Positions 45,168 to 57,094 of a DNA stretch of 64,000 nucleotides are shown here, piece after piece. The DNA is taken from contig JAZBRS010000020.1 in assembly GCA_037176725.1 (NCBI GenBank), positions 58,866,001 to 58,930,000 of the forward strand. Reading direction: 5' to 3'. Made by a program: the position numbers and the translations under genes. Numbering within the stretch: position 1 is the stretch's first letter; each line of letters opens with the position of its first letter. This stretch comes from Posidonia oceanica. Its lineage: Eukaryota > Streptophyta > Magnoliopsida > Alismatales > Posidoniaceae. Under the pieces are notes generated by a model that was not told the DNA's origin, made no database searches, and saw only the letters and a list, made by a program, of their open reading frames with translations.

Positions 45168-45194
45168 CCCCTGGTATCAGGATGATACCAGGGG
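45168..45194. other. Conserved hairpin upstream of tandem arrays (D)
   Basis: CCCCTGGTATC (45168-45178) and GATACCAGGGG (45184-45194) are a perfect 11-bp inverted repeat with a 5-nt loop. A further GATACCA copy lies at 45143. In D's sense direction the hairpin precedes the arrays, as in A and C. Confidence 0.65.
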
Positions 45195-45275
45195 TTGGCC
45201 AGCGCGTCCTTGGCATCAAAAACAGAGGGTGAAGACAAAACTATCGTGTTTGCTAGACGAGTAGTTTGGGGTACT

Positions 45276-45385
45276 GGTCCGATGATGACAGGTTGACGGA
45301 CCTATCGCCAGGCAATTGGGGGTGCCAGCTCGAGGATGACAGGTTGATGGACCTATCCCCATGCAGTTGGGGGTGCCAGCCCGAT
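45276..45385 (-). repeat. Two-copy module shared with element A
   Basis: Two copies of GATGACAGGTTGAYGGACCTATC followed by a C/G-rich middle and GGGGGTGCCAGC. The reverse complement matches the GGGCTGGCACCCC...AACCTATCATCC modules of A at about 7345 and 7483. Confidence 0.75.
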
Positions 45386-45660
45386 GATGAAGATCCGGAT
45401 GACGGTGCCCGGCAGCTTTGCTTGCTCGGATGGCATGGGTCAGCACTTGGGTTGATTGAGGAGGACTTTCCTGCGGTGTTCAGCAGCAAGTCTGGCCAGG
45501 GGCCCTGCAGATATGATTGATGTGATCATGCATGTACTTGAAGCAGATTTGGAATGCAAACAGGTGGCTTAGAACGCCTTTGTATTGATTGATCTTGATT
45601 ACATGCCTGTGGCAGGCCAAAAGTTTAAAGTATAAAACAAGCAGACAGTTATATGGACGC
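45386..45660 (-). other. Non-coding stretch between accessory ORF and repeats in D
   Basis: No repeat or gene is recognised. It is the presumed 3' untranslated part of the accessory ORF transcript. Confidence 0.4.
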
Positions 45661-46863
45661 TCTAGTCGGTCCGGGCTTTCTTTGCCTTTCTGGAGTCAGG
45701 GAACTGGGGAGCGCCAGGAGGTATCTCACTGATAGGCCAGAATGCTTGTACCTCCGTCAGATATTCGGGAGTGCATCCCGAGCCTTGCGCAGATGCCAGG
45801 TCAGTAAACTGCACTCCATGCTGCATAAGATCAGCCAGCTTAGTTGTAGCAGATGTCGAGCCGAAAGGATATGTCTGAACGAGCCTTGGGGCTGTGCTGT
45901 CTATGAAAGCGCCCTACCGGAGGCCGAACTGCCGCATGACCTGGATGGGGTGATACTCCACGCCTCCGGTTAATCCAGGCAGCACCACGAGTCGCGCATC
46001 GTGGGTATCGAAGAAGATAGTAAAAGGCTCAGCCGCAGATGGAATGATGCGCCATGTGACGGTGTCATCCATCAGCTCAGATAGCTTCTTGTATTCTTCA
46101 GGGACTTTCTTGATTGTCTTGGCGTGACCGCTGTTGCCATATGTTTCGATAGCATGGCCCCAGGGGCGCAGTAAGTTCAACTCCAGATGTGCAGCTAGCC
46201 AGATCTATACTAGCACTTCGCAGCCATGGAAGTGGCGGCAGCGGTGAGAGATGCGGTCCAGCCTGCAGTAAGTTTCAGCCAAGACGACTGGTGCCAGGTC
46301 TATCTGCCTAGTCACCACAGCAAGTGCGATTTCAACAATTTCTATCGCAACTGTCATTCGACCGTGAGTGAATATCAGCTCTCCAAGAAATCGGGTGACA
46401 AATCCTCGAAGCCACAGATCATCTCCGAGTTCAGCGCGCTTGTCTATGATCTCATCAAAGTAATGCAGGCACAGCATGGGCGTGGGGCTGCTGGTGCAGA
46501 TCAATCTTTGCTGGCACTGGTCAATAGATAGCCCAGATAGCTTGCAGAGACCGCTATGTACTTGTCGTACCTCATGAAAATGGACGGTCCCATCAGCCGG
46601 GAGAAGCCACAGATGCGATGCACCTCCTCTAGAGTTGGTGTCAGTTCAGTCCTTCCGAAGCAGAAGACATGGTGCGCTGGCTTCCAGAATCTTGCAATAG
46701 TGCACAGAAGGTGACGGCTCACTTTGACATCAGCCGCCTTCAGTAGTTTTGTAGGTATGCCCTAGAGGCGCAGCTTCTCACAGTCTTCCTGAGTGAGTTT
46801 GCCAATCCAACCTCGTAGGGCTTTAGAATAGTGCACTGGGGTTTCAAGAGTAGGATAACCCAT
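45661..46863 (-). pseudogene. Accessory ORF between pol and 3' LTR of D, plant-mobile-domain-like
   Basis: From ATG 46863 the frame reads MGYPTLETPVHYSKALRG, then ARFWKPAHHVFCFGRTELTP and TLEEVHRICGFSR, a frame change near 46505-46530, LAETYCRLDRISHRC, CEVLV*IWLAAHLE, MRQFGLR*GAFIDSTAPRLV, and ends at TAG (minus strand) 45661. That is about 400 codons with three internal TAG stops, probably former CAG, and one indel. The pattern resembles the plant mobile domain / DUF7745 type of protein found near plant transposons; this assignment is from memory of the family's look and is tentative. It lies in the sense direction of D, after integrase. Its role in the element is unknown. Confidence 0.6.
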
Positions 46864-47021
46864 GGCACAGGTAGCAGGGTAAAACAGATAGATGCTGCAG
46901 AGCTTGAAGGTACCTGTTATCAATACTGTAGATAGTCAGATCACACAGGCATATAATCTTTAACAGGAAGCAGAATCTGAGGCTGATAAAGCAGTTCAAG
47001 ATATATTCAGCAGTTAATATC
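46864..47021 (-). other. Stretch of D upstream of the accessory ORF
   Basis: Short non-coding sequence between the accessory ORF and the F insertion. Nothing specific is recognised beyond ATATC at 47017-47021, the probable target duplication of F. Confidence 0.4.
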
Positions 47022-50000
47022 TGTTGACACCCCATTTTGGCAGGCTGAATCGATTGGAATCTTCTGGTGGCTTCTGAACCCAAACCTAGGTCCAAACCCA
47101 CACCTTTCCTTTCTTCTTTCCCCTCAAAACAAGCCCAAACTCAACCTAAGATTACACCCCTTTTCCGAATCCAAAAATTACCCAAAAACCATAAGAAAAC
47201 TCACCCTTCCTAACCTAGCAAACCCACCAAAGAGCCCTCAAAATTTCAAACCAAAACCACTCCCAAAAACCCTAGAAAACCTAGGTAAAACTACTCTTTT
47301 TCTACACCTCAAAACCCATCCAAAAACCTTCCAAAATCTGAATCCAAACCCTCGGTCCAACACTAGAGACCATAGGCCACACACCCACCAAATTTCACCC
47401 CTTTTCAAAACCTCTAAACCCTCCATTTACCCAAATTATCCTTTTCTCTCTCCTAGATTATTCTTTTCTCTCTCCTCTCTCTCTCCTGATTATCCTCCCT
47501 CTTTTCACTCCCTTCTCTCCCTTCTTCCTGCCTGGCTATGGGCCCACCTTGTGCATCTCTCTCTTCTGTATTTTATTTGCATTTTTATTCTATTTTTAGC
47601 TTATTCCTTGATTTTCTAATATTTATTTTCCTTCCACTCCTCTCTTTCCCCTTTCCTCCTCCATTTCTCCCTTTATTTCCAACTTTTCTTTTTCATTTCC
47701 TTTCTTCCACCTAATCCTTAAAAAACCTTTAAAAACATTAAAAAACCTTTAAAACTCTAAAACAAAAGAGAAACAAATCAAAATCCTAAAAAGAAGTAAT
47801 TAAAAACTTAAACAAACAATTGAAAACAAAACCTAATTGAATCCAACTAAAAAAGGAAATTAAGAATGCAATCTAAAAAATACAAAACAAACAAAAGAAA
47901 ATGTTATAAAATCAAGTAAAAAACCAAAATATAATCAAAACGAACCAAAAGTAAAAACCTCATTAAAAATAATCAAAAACAAATCCTAAAAAAGAAGAAA
48001 ACAATTAAGAATACTAAGACAAGTAATTAAGAAAAAACTCAACTTAACAAATTTAAAAGAAACAATTAACACCTAATGCAAGCCTAAAAAAAACTTAACT
48101 AAAAGAGAAAAAGAAAAAAAGAAAAAGCTTAACAAAAGAAACTTAACTAAAAAATATTAAAAGAATTTAACAAATAAAATCACAAAGCAATTTATAAAAG
48201 ACTTAGAGAAAAATCCTAAAAACTAAGAGACTACAACTCCTCCCAACTAATTAAAAAACAACCCATTAAGAAGCCTAATTAAAAATCCCAACACTCAATT
48301 AAAAATTTAACAAGGAAAACTTAACTAAAAAAAAACAATTAAAAAATTTTAACAAGTATTAAAACCAAATCAAAAATAATTTAAAGAAAACTTAATTCCT
48401 AAAAACTTAAATCCAAACTAAAACTCTTTCTAACCTTAATTAATTAAAAAAAACAACCTTTAAAAAACTTAATTAAAAATCCTAACTTAAAAACAACTTA
48501 TTTATAAACATTTTCAAATCTTTCTTAATTCTAATTTTCTCCTTCTCCTTCTTCCTCTTTTTCCCTTCCTCCTTTCCTCCTTCTTCCTTTTTATTTATTT
48601 TTTCTTTTTTTCCCACTCCTCTGGTCCAGCCCACCAATCCCTTCCTCTCCTTCTTTTTTCCTTTTTTTAAATCCCCGCGCAAGGCGCGGCCCACGCGAAC
48701 AAAACCTCCTCCTTCCCTCCTTCTTCCTCTCCTTCTCCTCCCTCTGGTTTTCTTCTTCTTTTTTTCTCTGCCAGCAGCATCCTAGGATCGACAGCACATC
48801 GTCTCAGGTTTGACCGTCCTTGCGTGCTGTACGACCTCTGCCCGGGCCGGATCGGCGTGCGCCGCCCTCCTCCCGTGTGCCTGCAAGCTCCTGCCATTGC
48901 CTCTCCGAGCCATTAATGGCAGCCAGACCTGCAGATGAAAACGAATAGAAGCCAGTAGCTACTCACCAGAATACACCCCCCCTCAAGCACCCAGAACCTC
49001 CGAGCTTTCTCCCTTGTGCCACCCAGAGCGAGAGAGACCGGAGAATCCCCCGTTGTTTCACTGAAAAAACCACATTTTTTCTCCTCTTCATCCGACTCCA
49101 TTCAGACCCCAAAAGCACCTTCAGGATCTCTCCAAATTCGCCCCCCAATCTCACCCAGAACTCCACCACTTCAGCCCTCCATTCCTCACCCAATTCCACC
49201 CAGTAATCACCCCTGAACCACCTGGAATTCTAGCAGCAACCCAACTCACCCTTCTCCAAAATTCCCAACTCCACAGCTCATCGAATCCTTCCAAACTCCA
49301 CCATTGAACTCCCTAGAACTCTAGCTCTCCAACCCACCTGAGTTTCAGCCCTAACCCCCACCACAGCCGGAGCCATCCACTTCAAACACCTGCGGCCAAC
49401 TTCACCTGAAATCAGCCCAGAGACCTATCTTCCAACCCAGTCCACCACCGACCCTTCCAAGCATCCATACACCCTCACCAGATTCCCAGAAGCTCGCCTG
49501 AGCCTTCCAACTGATCCAGAGGGCAGCACATCACCACTCCCACCTCCGGCGTCTTGCAGTGAACCCAAAACACTCATTTCTCGCGCTGGCCTGCAAAGCT
49601 TTGTTCCAAGCACCCAAGAAGCTCCGGAGCACTCCACTGACCAGTTCCCAGCACTCCCGAGTAGTCGACAGCGTCTGCGTCAGCCGGACGATCTTCGCCG
49701 GCAACCACCGAAGCACCGGACGTCGGGGGCACACTCCGGACAGCGCAGCAGGTATTCCTCTTCTCTACTAGTTTAGTTTTTCTCTGTTCTCACTTTTCCA
49801 CCCCTCAGATAGGGGTTTCCCCTCCTCTCTCGCCGGGTCAGCACTACCGCTGACCCGTCTTCTCTGGCGAGCCCTGGGCTTGCCTCGCCGCTCCGGTTAG
49901 CAGAACTCCCTTGCCTTGCATTTTAGACCCTGTTGATTTCAAAATTGCATGCCGATTTACCATTCGATTTCCAAAGCTTGCTCTGATGCATGGCTACCCT

Positions 50001-52305
50001 GAAAATTTGCATTTTGAACCCTGCATTTTGTAAAATTGCATTCAGGCCCTCCGCTTCCCAAAAACCTTGCATAAAAGCCTCTAACCTTTCAAAATCCTTG
50101 CATTCAGACCCCCATCTTTTCAAAATTGCATGTAAGTCCCCCATTCTGCATGCATTACATTCATGCATTCTTGCATCTGGCATCTCTCGCACACACCTGA
50201 GCACTCTTAGCTCCCATTTACGTGGGAGGACCTATTTTGCACACCCTTAGGTCCCTTTTACACTTAGATCTTATCTTCTCCCCTGTTCTGGTCTCCTGCC
50301 TTGAAGTCTGGATATCTTCAGATCTGGCCGTTGGATCTTCTCAACTAAGCTACCTGGGCGACCCCGGCGGAGCGCTCTTCAGCATGGACAATCAGATTTT
50401 AGATCAGGCATCAAATTTCCAAGGTAAGTCCTCTCGAACTTCGGCAGCATCTTTTGCATATCATTTGCATTGCATGGCTTTTACACGCTCTATTTCGTCT
50501 GTTTTTCGCACCATTTTGCGTGCCACTTTGTTTCTTGCACCGTTTTACGTGCCGCTTTGTTTCTTGCACCGTTTTGCGTGCCGTTTTGTTTCTTGCACTG
50601 TTTTGCATGCCGCTTTATTTCTTACATCGTTTTGCGTGCCCGCTTTGTTTCTTGCACCGTTTTGCATGCCCGCTTTGTTTCTCGCACCGTTTTGCGTGCC
50701 ACTTTATTTCTTGCACCGTTTTGCGTGCCCGACTTTGTTTCTTGCACCATTTCCCGTGTCGCTTTGTTTCTTGCACCATTTTGCATGCCGCTTTATTTCT
50801 CGCGCCGTTTTGCGTGCCCGGCTTTGTTTCTTGCACCGCTTCGCGTGTCGCTTTGTTTCTTGCACTATTTTGCATGTCGTTTTGTTTCTTGCACCGTTTT
50901 GTGTGTCCGACTTTATTTCTCGCACCGTTTTGCATGCTGCTTTGTTTCTCGCACCGTTTTGCGTGCCGTTTTGTTTCTTGCATCGTTTTACGTGTCCAAC
51001 TTTGTTTCTTGCACCATTTTGCGTGCTGCTTTGTTTCTTGCACCGTTTTGCATGCCCGACTTTGTTCCTTGCACCGTTTTGCGTGCCGCATTGTTTCTTG
51101 CACCATTTTGCGTGCCCGACTTTGTTTCTTGCACCGTTTTGCATGCCCGACTTTGTTCCTTGCACCGTTTTGCGTGCCGTATTGTTTCTTGCACCATTTT
51201 GCGTGCCCGACTTTGTTTCTTGCACCGTTTTGCATGCTGCTTTGTTTCTTGCACCGTTTTGCGTGCCCGACTTTGTTTCTTGCACCGTTTCGCGTGTCCG
51301 CTTTGTTTCTTGCACCGTTTTGCGTGCCGACTTTGTTTCTTACACTGTTTCACGTTCTTGCTTTGTTCTTGTACCGTTTTGCATACCGACTTTGTTTCTC
51401 GCACCGTTCTGCCTTCTCGTTTTGTTTCTTGCACTGTTTTACTGTCTTACCTCGTTTCTTGTATTATTTTGCTTGCCGACTTTGTTTCTCGCACCGTTCT
51501 ACCTTCTCGTTTTGTTTCTTGCACTGTTTTACGGTCTTACCTCGTTTCTTGTATCGTTTTGCATGTCGACTTCGCTTATCGCACTGTTTTGCGCGTTTTA
51601 CGTTGTTTCCTCTCGCATGTCGCCCGTATTGCCTGTTTTCACCGCTGTTTTGTTTTATCGCCTGCATTTGCATATAGGGCAGTGATGCTTATTGCCTGGA
51701 GTTCTCACGAGTCAGGTTTCGCCCGGTTCGGAACACAGACAGCGTTGCTGAGCGCTTAGACTACACGTTTACTTTCTTGCATTGCATTCCATCACTTAGA
51801 GCACACCTTTGAGCATTTGGATAGGCATTCATTGGCACTTAGGCATTCAAAGTCTACATTTCCCTGCGTATGCGAGCGTAAGCCTAGAAAGACCGATTCT
51901 CGGGCGTGTCGGGGGTGCCTAACACCTTCCCCGCACGTAACAGGAGTCCTTGTCCTCTCTCTTGGCCTGCAATGACCATATTGCCCTTATCCTAGGCACG
52001 AGTCACATCATTTACATTCATTTGCATCTCATTTCTTTTGCATTGCCTTGCATTGCATCTTTTGCTTGGTTTTACGTGATTATTCACGCATTTCCCTGGT
52101 TTTCCTTGTCTCCCGATCTAATAGACTTGGTGGCGACTCCGATTTTGTCTTATCTTCTTCTTTTCTTCCCCTTTTCTCTTTTTTTAAATGTTTTCGAGTT
52201 AAGTCTTCCTTCTCGGACATAGCCGCTAATAGTGAGCCTGATTCTGATCGGTGCACGCGAGCTTTAGCAATGTGCATGGACGATCTGAACACCGGGATTA
52301 CTACA
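47022..52305 (+). mobile_element. Solo LTR F (Ogre-like, 5284 bp)
   Basis: It runs from TGTTGACACCCC to ATTACTACA. No PBS follows and no PPT precedes, so it is a solo LTR left by recombination between the two LTRs of a former insertion. Flanks are ATATC (47017-47021) and ATATT (52306-52310), a 5-bp target duplication with one C/T difference. It has a donor-like site at 49751/49752 and one at 50423/50424, but the segment that holds the acceptor in other copies is deleted. The 487-codon and other long open frames at 50222-51759 are products of its minisatellite, not genes. Confidence 0.88.
50495..51605 (+). repeat. LTR minisatellite in F, about 37 copies
   Basis: Units of 29-31 bp (GCACCGTTTTGCGTGCCGCT plus TTGTTTCTT) form the largest array of this kind in the window, with a sub-pattern of alternating short and CCCGACTT-containing units. 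Confidence 0.93.
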
Positions 52306-53698
52306 ATATTAGAATAAAGTAGCTAAGCACACATAAGCGAAGGAAATTCTATAGCAGTCTTGTTGACACAGGGGCGAAGATTGGCAGGAGATCTGGACCA
52401 GTGCAGCTTGAGCGGCGTCAACGCGTGCTTCGCAAGAGGTACTGTCTCAGAGTCGAGGCAAGTTGCAGAGCTGAACGATTGAGAAGAAGGAAGGGATGAT
52501 TAGAGATGCAGGTTGGTATGTTTTAAGAGATGATTAGTATGCTTTGGTGCCCTTAGCATGCGGAGTGCTTTGGTACCTGCTGCAGAAGAAGGGAGTGGTC
52601 CTTGACTCACTGGGCCCTACTTGGACTCTTAGCTTGCTGGTGGCACTCCGGAACGGGTGTTGGCAGTATACAGGTGGTGGTGTGGTAAGGACAGGTTACC
52701 TGCCAAACTCTCAGGGCCTACACCTACTTTTTCTGCTCTCTTTTTTGTTTTCTCCCTCATGGGTGTGCAGGCTTTCTCTGCCCCTAGCTAGGAGATGGCA
52801 AGTGTTTGCTTTTGAGGTGGGAGGTGGTGGACCTTTTTAGGCTTACACCCTTGGATTTCTTGTAAGGTACGGGGGGGATGATTTTGCCTGTATTTTCAGG
52901 CTGATTTTTGTCCAACCCTTTTCCTTTTCTTTCTTTTTTTTTTTTCTTTTCTTCGCTTGCTTTTTCTCCCTTTTTTTGTTTGTTTGCTTGTTTGATTTCT
53001 TTTTCTCTTTTTTTCATAGGCTTTTGCTATCCCCATTTTGGAGGCAAAAAGAAGGGTATTTGGGCTGTAATGGATGTGGGCTTTGGGTTTGCTATGGGAT
53101 GGGTAGAAGGAGCGAGGTTAGACTGCACACCCCTATCTCTAGGGCCGGCTTCTGTCTTTGCCTTCTGTTCTTTTTGATGTGCCCAAGCCTAGATGCCTAT
53201 TTTTTCTTTTTTTTGAACTCACATCCTAGCATTTTTTCTCCCTCAGAGGTGTATGTCCTTACAAGTTTAGGCAATTCGCCTGTCCTGATTGATGGTGGCT
53301 CCCTCACTAGCCAAGACATCTGAGTAGTGCTGGGTGAGGCAAGGTGGACTCCTTCCAGAGCAGGCAAGCACTTCTGATTTTCATCACTGGGCAGAAAATG
53401 CCATGCATGATTTGAGAGGATGACGATGATGATTTGAAAAGAGATGATGTATGGAGAGGATGAAATGTGGTAGAAGATGTGATTTGAAAAGATGACGATG
53501 ATGATTTGAAAAAATGATGGTGTATGGAAAGGGTGAAATGCGATAGAAGATGTGTAAGAGAAGGATAGAAGAAGTATAAGTAAATGCATAGGAATAGGGG
53601 TAGGATGCCAGATAGGAATGCATGTAGGATGAGAATGTAAGGAGTGAGAATGCAGCTGTATGAATGGAAGGAAGCGTCTGCAACAGGGCCGCCTTGGG
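52306..53698 (-). other. Non-coding stretch of D after integrase
   Basis: About 1.4 kb without recognisable coding sequence. The plus strand is T/C-rich from 52730 to 53330. A 72-bp tandem duplication occupies 53409-53553. It continues D's sense-strand region between integrase and the accessory ORF. Confidence 0.5.
53409..53553. repeat. 72-bp tandem duplication in D
   Basis: Both copies start GATTTGARAGGATGACGATG-like sequence (53409 and 53481) and end AGAAGATGT, with several differences. Confidence 0.85.
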
Positions 53699-56600
53699 CT
53701 ACTGATAGTACTTCTTGATGTAGCAGAGGTTGACGGGCTCAGACTGCTCGACCTGATCCATATCCTTAAGAGTTACAGCGCCGTCCAAAAAGACTTGCTT
53801 GACCACAAAGGGGCCACGCCAGTTTGGTCGGAATTTCCCTCGAGCATCAGGCAAGTGAATGGCACGCAGAACAAGGTCCCCTGTCTGGAAGCCTCTTGGT
53901 TGAACCTTCTTCAAGTATAACCTGGTCATTCTCTTTTGGTAGTAGTGAGCATTATGCATAGCTTGCAGCCTGTGCTCATCAATCAGATTTAGTTGGACGG
54001 AACAGTCTTCGACCCACTCTGCTTCTTCCAACTCAGCTTCACATAGGATCCGCAGTGACAGGATCTCTACCTCGATAGGCAATACCGCCTCCATGCCATA
54101 CACCAGAGAGTATGGGGTAGCACCTGTTGAAGTTCGGACAGATGTCCTATACGCCCAGAGTGCGTAAGGAAGCTTGTCGTGCCAGTCCTTATGAATTTCC
54201 GCCATCTTCTTCAGGATCTTGACCAGGTTTTTGTTGGCGGACTCCACTGCATCGTTCATCTGCGGCCGATAAGGCGAGAATCTGTGGTGTTTGATACTGA
54301 ATCTCTGCAGATAGTCTTTGATCCTCTTAGCAATGAAATTTGTGCCATTGTCGGATATGATTGCATGTGGGACCCCATACCGGGCTATGATATTGTTTCT
54401 GATAAACTTTTCTGTAGCCGCAGCAGTCACTATTTTGTAGGAGGTCGCTTCCACCCACTTGGTAAAGTAATCAATCGCTACCAGAATGTAACGATGACCG
54501 TTGGAAGCTGGAGGGTGCATGGCACCAATGACATCAATCCCCCAGGTGGAGAAGGGCCACAGCGACGACATGCTATGCAATTCTTGAGGGGGCGCCTGAA
54601 TGAAGTTGCCATGCACTTGGCAGTTGTGGTATCTGCGCACAAATCGTCAGCAGTTTGCTTCCATAGTTAGCCAGTAGTATCCTTGCAGCATTATCTTCTT
54701 GGCCAGGACGACGCCATTCATGTGCGGGCTGCAGGTCCCCGTATGCACTTGAAGCATCAGCGCATCAACCTCTCATTTGTTTGGGTAGTGTAGGAGCATT
54801 TGATTGTATGATCTCTTGTACAACTATCCCGTCCCTAATACATACTTTGACGCCAGACGTGTCAGAGTTCTCTTGTCTACTGCTGAGGTACCGGGTGGAA
54901 AGCTGCCAGACTCTAGGAAAGATTTTATGTCTTTGTATCAGGGCTGCTCCTCTGCTGTTGGATCTGCCTCTTCAATGCTCATACAGTGTGCAGGCTGCTC
55001 AATGCGAGTAATAGATACATCCACTGTACTATCTTCAGGTATGTGGAGCTAGGACGCCAAGGTTGCTAACGCATCTGCATATGCGTTCCTTGCTTGGTTC
55101 ATGTATATGAAGTGGATGCTCGCAAATTGTTCTATCAACTTCAGTAGGTGTTCATGATATGGCAGTAGCTCCAGATCTTTCGTCTTCCACTCGCCATTGA
55201 CTTGAGAGATCAGTAGCATAGCATCGTCGTACACCAGCAGCTTCTGCACCTCATGCTCGAGGGTGGCATTCAGTCCTAGGATGCATGCCTCATACTCTGC
55301 CTCGTTGTTGGTGCATCTGAAGGTCAGCTTCCTGGAGAAAAGAATCATCTATCCCTGAGGCGTTGTCAGCACTGCGCCTACGCCTCGGCCTTTCTTGTTC
55401 ACAGCGCCATCAAAGTATAATTGCCATTGATCCTGATCTTTAGGGTCTTTGTCTTCAGAGTCCTCCATTGCAAACAGAATGTCTTCATCTGGGAACTGCG
55501 TCTGGAGTGGCTGATATTTAGGCAGTGGGAGATCAGCAAGATGGTCTGCCATAGCTTGGCCCTTCATAGACTTCTGAGTGACAAAGGTGATGTCGTACTG
55601 AGACAGTAGCACCTGCCACTTGACACATCTGCCTACCATGGTCGATTTTTGAAAGAGGAACTTGATAGGATCATGTCGGCATAAGAGCTGAATTGGGTAT
55701 GCCATCATGTAGTGCCTTAATTTCTGTGCAGCCCAGACAAGGGATAGGCAGGTTTTCTCTATTGTACTGTACCTGGCTTCGCATTCATTGAACTTCTTGT
55801 TCAGGTAGTAAATGACGCGCTCCTTTCTACCAGATTCATCATGTTGGCCCAAGACGGCGCCCATGGAATGCTGCGTGGTAGAAAGGTAGAGAAGTAAGGG
55901 TCTCCCTAGAGTGGGGGGAACCAAGACAGGAGGCTTAATTAACAGCTGCTTAATCTTGGCAAATGCAGCTTGACACTCCTCGCTCCAATGAATCTGCGCA
56001 TTTTTCTTCAGGAGCTTGAATATGGGCTCGCAGATGGGCGTAAGCTGTGCAATGAAGCGACTGATGTATTGTAAACGCCCAAGCAGGCCTCTGACCTCCT
56101 TTTTAGTCCAAGGGGGTGGCATATCTACAATGGCTTTGGCCTTCATCGGGTCCACCTCAATCCCCCTTTGGCTAACAATGTAGCTCAGCAGTTTGCTAGA
56201 AGACACTCCGAATACACACTTGTTAGGGTTCAGGCGCAGCTTGTACTTTCGTAGACGGGTAAAGAGCTTCTTCAAATAGGCAAGATGATCTTCAGGCTCT
56301 TTGGTTTTAGCAACCATGTCGTCTACATAGACCTCCACCTCTTGGTGCATGAGGTCATGAAACAGTGCAGTCATGGCCCTCTGATAGGTTGTGCCAGCAT
56401 CCTTCAGTCCGAACAGCATAACTTGGTAGTAGAAGACCCCCCAAGGGGTGATGAATGAAGTCTTTTCCATGTCTTCTTCTGCCATTTTGATCTGGTTGTA
56501 ACCGGAAAAGCCGTCCATGAAGGAGAGCATCTTGTGGTCCGCTGTATTGTCGACTAGGACGTCAATGTAAGGCAATGGGAAGTCGTCTTTGGGACTCGTC

Positions 56601-57094
56601 TTGTTCAGGTCCCTATAGTCGATGCAGATCCAGACGCGGCCATCTTTCTTGGGCATAGGTACAATGTTTGCCAGCCACTCAGGATAAAGGACGACCTTGA
56701 GGAAATTGACTCTGTGCTGTTTCATGATCTCTTCTTTGATCATAAGCAGCCACTGCAGTCGCCATCTTCTCAGCTTCTGCTTTACTGGCTTGGCATCTGG
56801 ATCCAAGGACAGATTATACACCACTATCTCTATGTCAAGGCCAACCATATCTTCATAACTCCAGGCGAAGACATCCGCATACTCTCTTAACAATGCGATG
56901 AACTCTACTCGAGCCTAGGGGGACAGTTGGGCACTGATGCGAACTTCTCTGACTTCCTCAGCTGTGCCGATATTAACAACCTCTGTCTCTTCTTCAACAT
57001 GGAGGTTGGGGCCTTCTGGGTCGTCGTCGTAGGGCCGGAACTCAGGCAATGGTTCGTCAATCTCATCCTCGCCCGTATCATTCTCCTCTCCATA
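53699..57094 (-). pseudogene. pol: Ogre-type pol of D (RT, dual RNase H, integrase)
   Basis: One frame runs 57094-53699. RT: ELLREYADVFAWSYEDM-like start (about 56890, reading LLREYADVFAWSYEDM), KKDGRVWICIDYRDLNK, FMDGFSGYNQIKM, VMLFGLKDAGTTYQRAM, catalytic VEVYVDDMVAKT (about 56320). First RNase H: NECEARYSTIEKTC and following. A second RNase H begins WQLYFDGAVNKKG (about 55425) with CTNNEAEYEACI (about 55310); this dual arrangement marks the Tat lineage. Integrase: H/H/C/C finger (QVHTGTC, CQVHG, about 54740-54620), D in GIDVIG, D in SDNGTNF, E in DAVESANK (about 54240), ending LCYIKKYYQ and TAG. Stops: TAG near 56914, 55349 and 55036, and TGA or TAG at four places between 55030 and 54640. 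Gag and protease are beyond E. Confidence 0.92.

Noticed and set aside
50222..51759. Very long open frames (up to 487 codons) in F
   Set aside because: They lie in the 29-31-bp minisatellite, which is open in all three plus frames and in several minus frames. The peptides are repeats of RFACP/LHRF-type words shared with every LTR copy.
54179..54670. Plus-strand frame of 163 codons
   Set aside because: It is the antisense shadow of the integrase of D.
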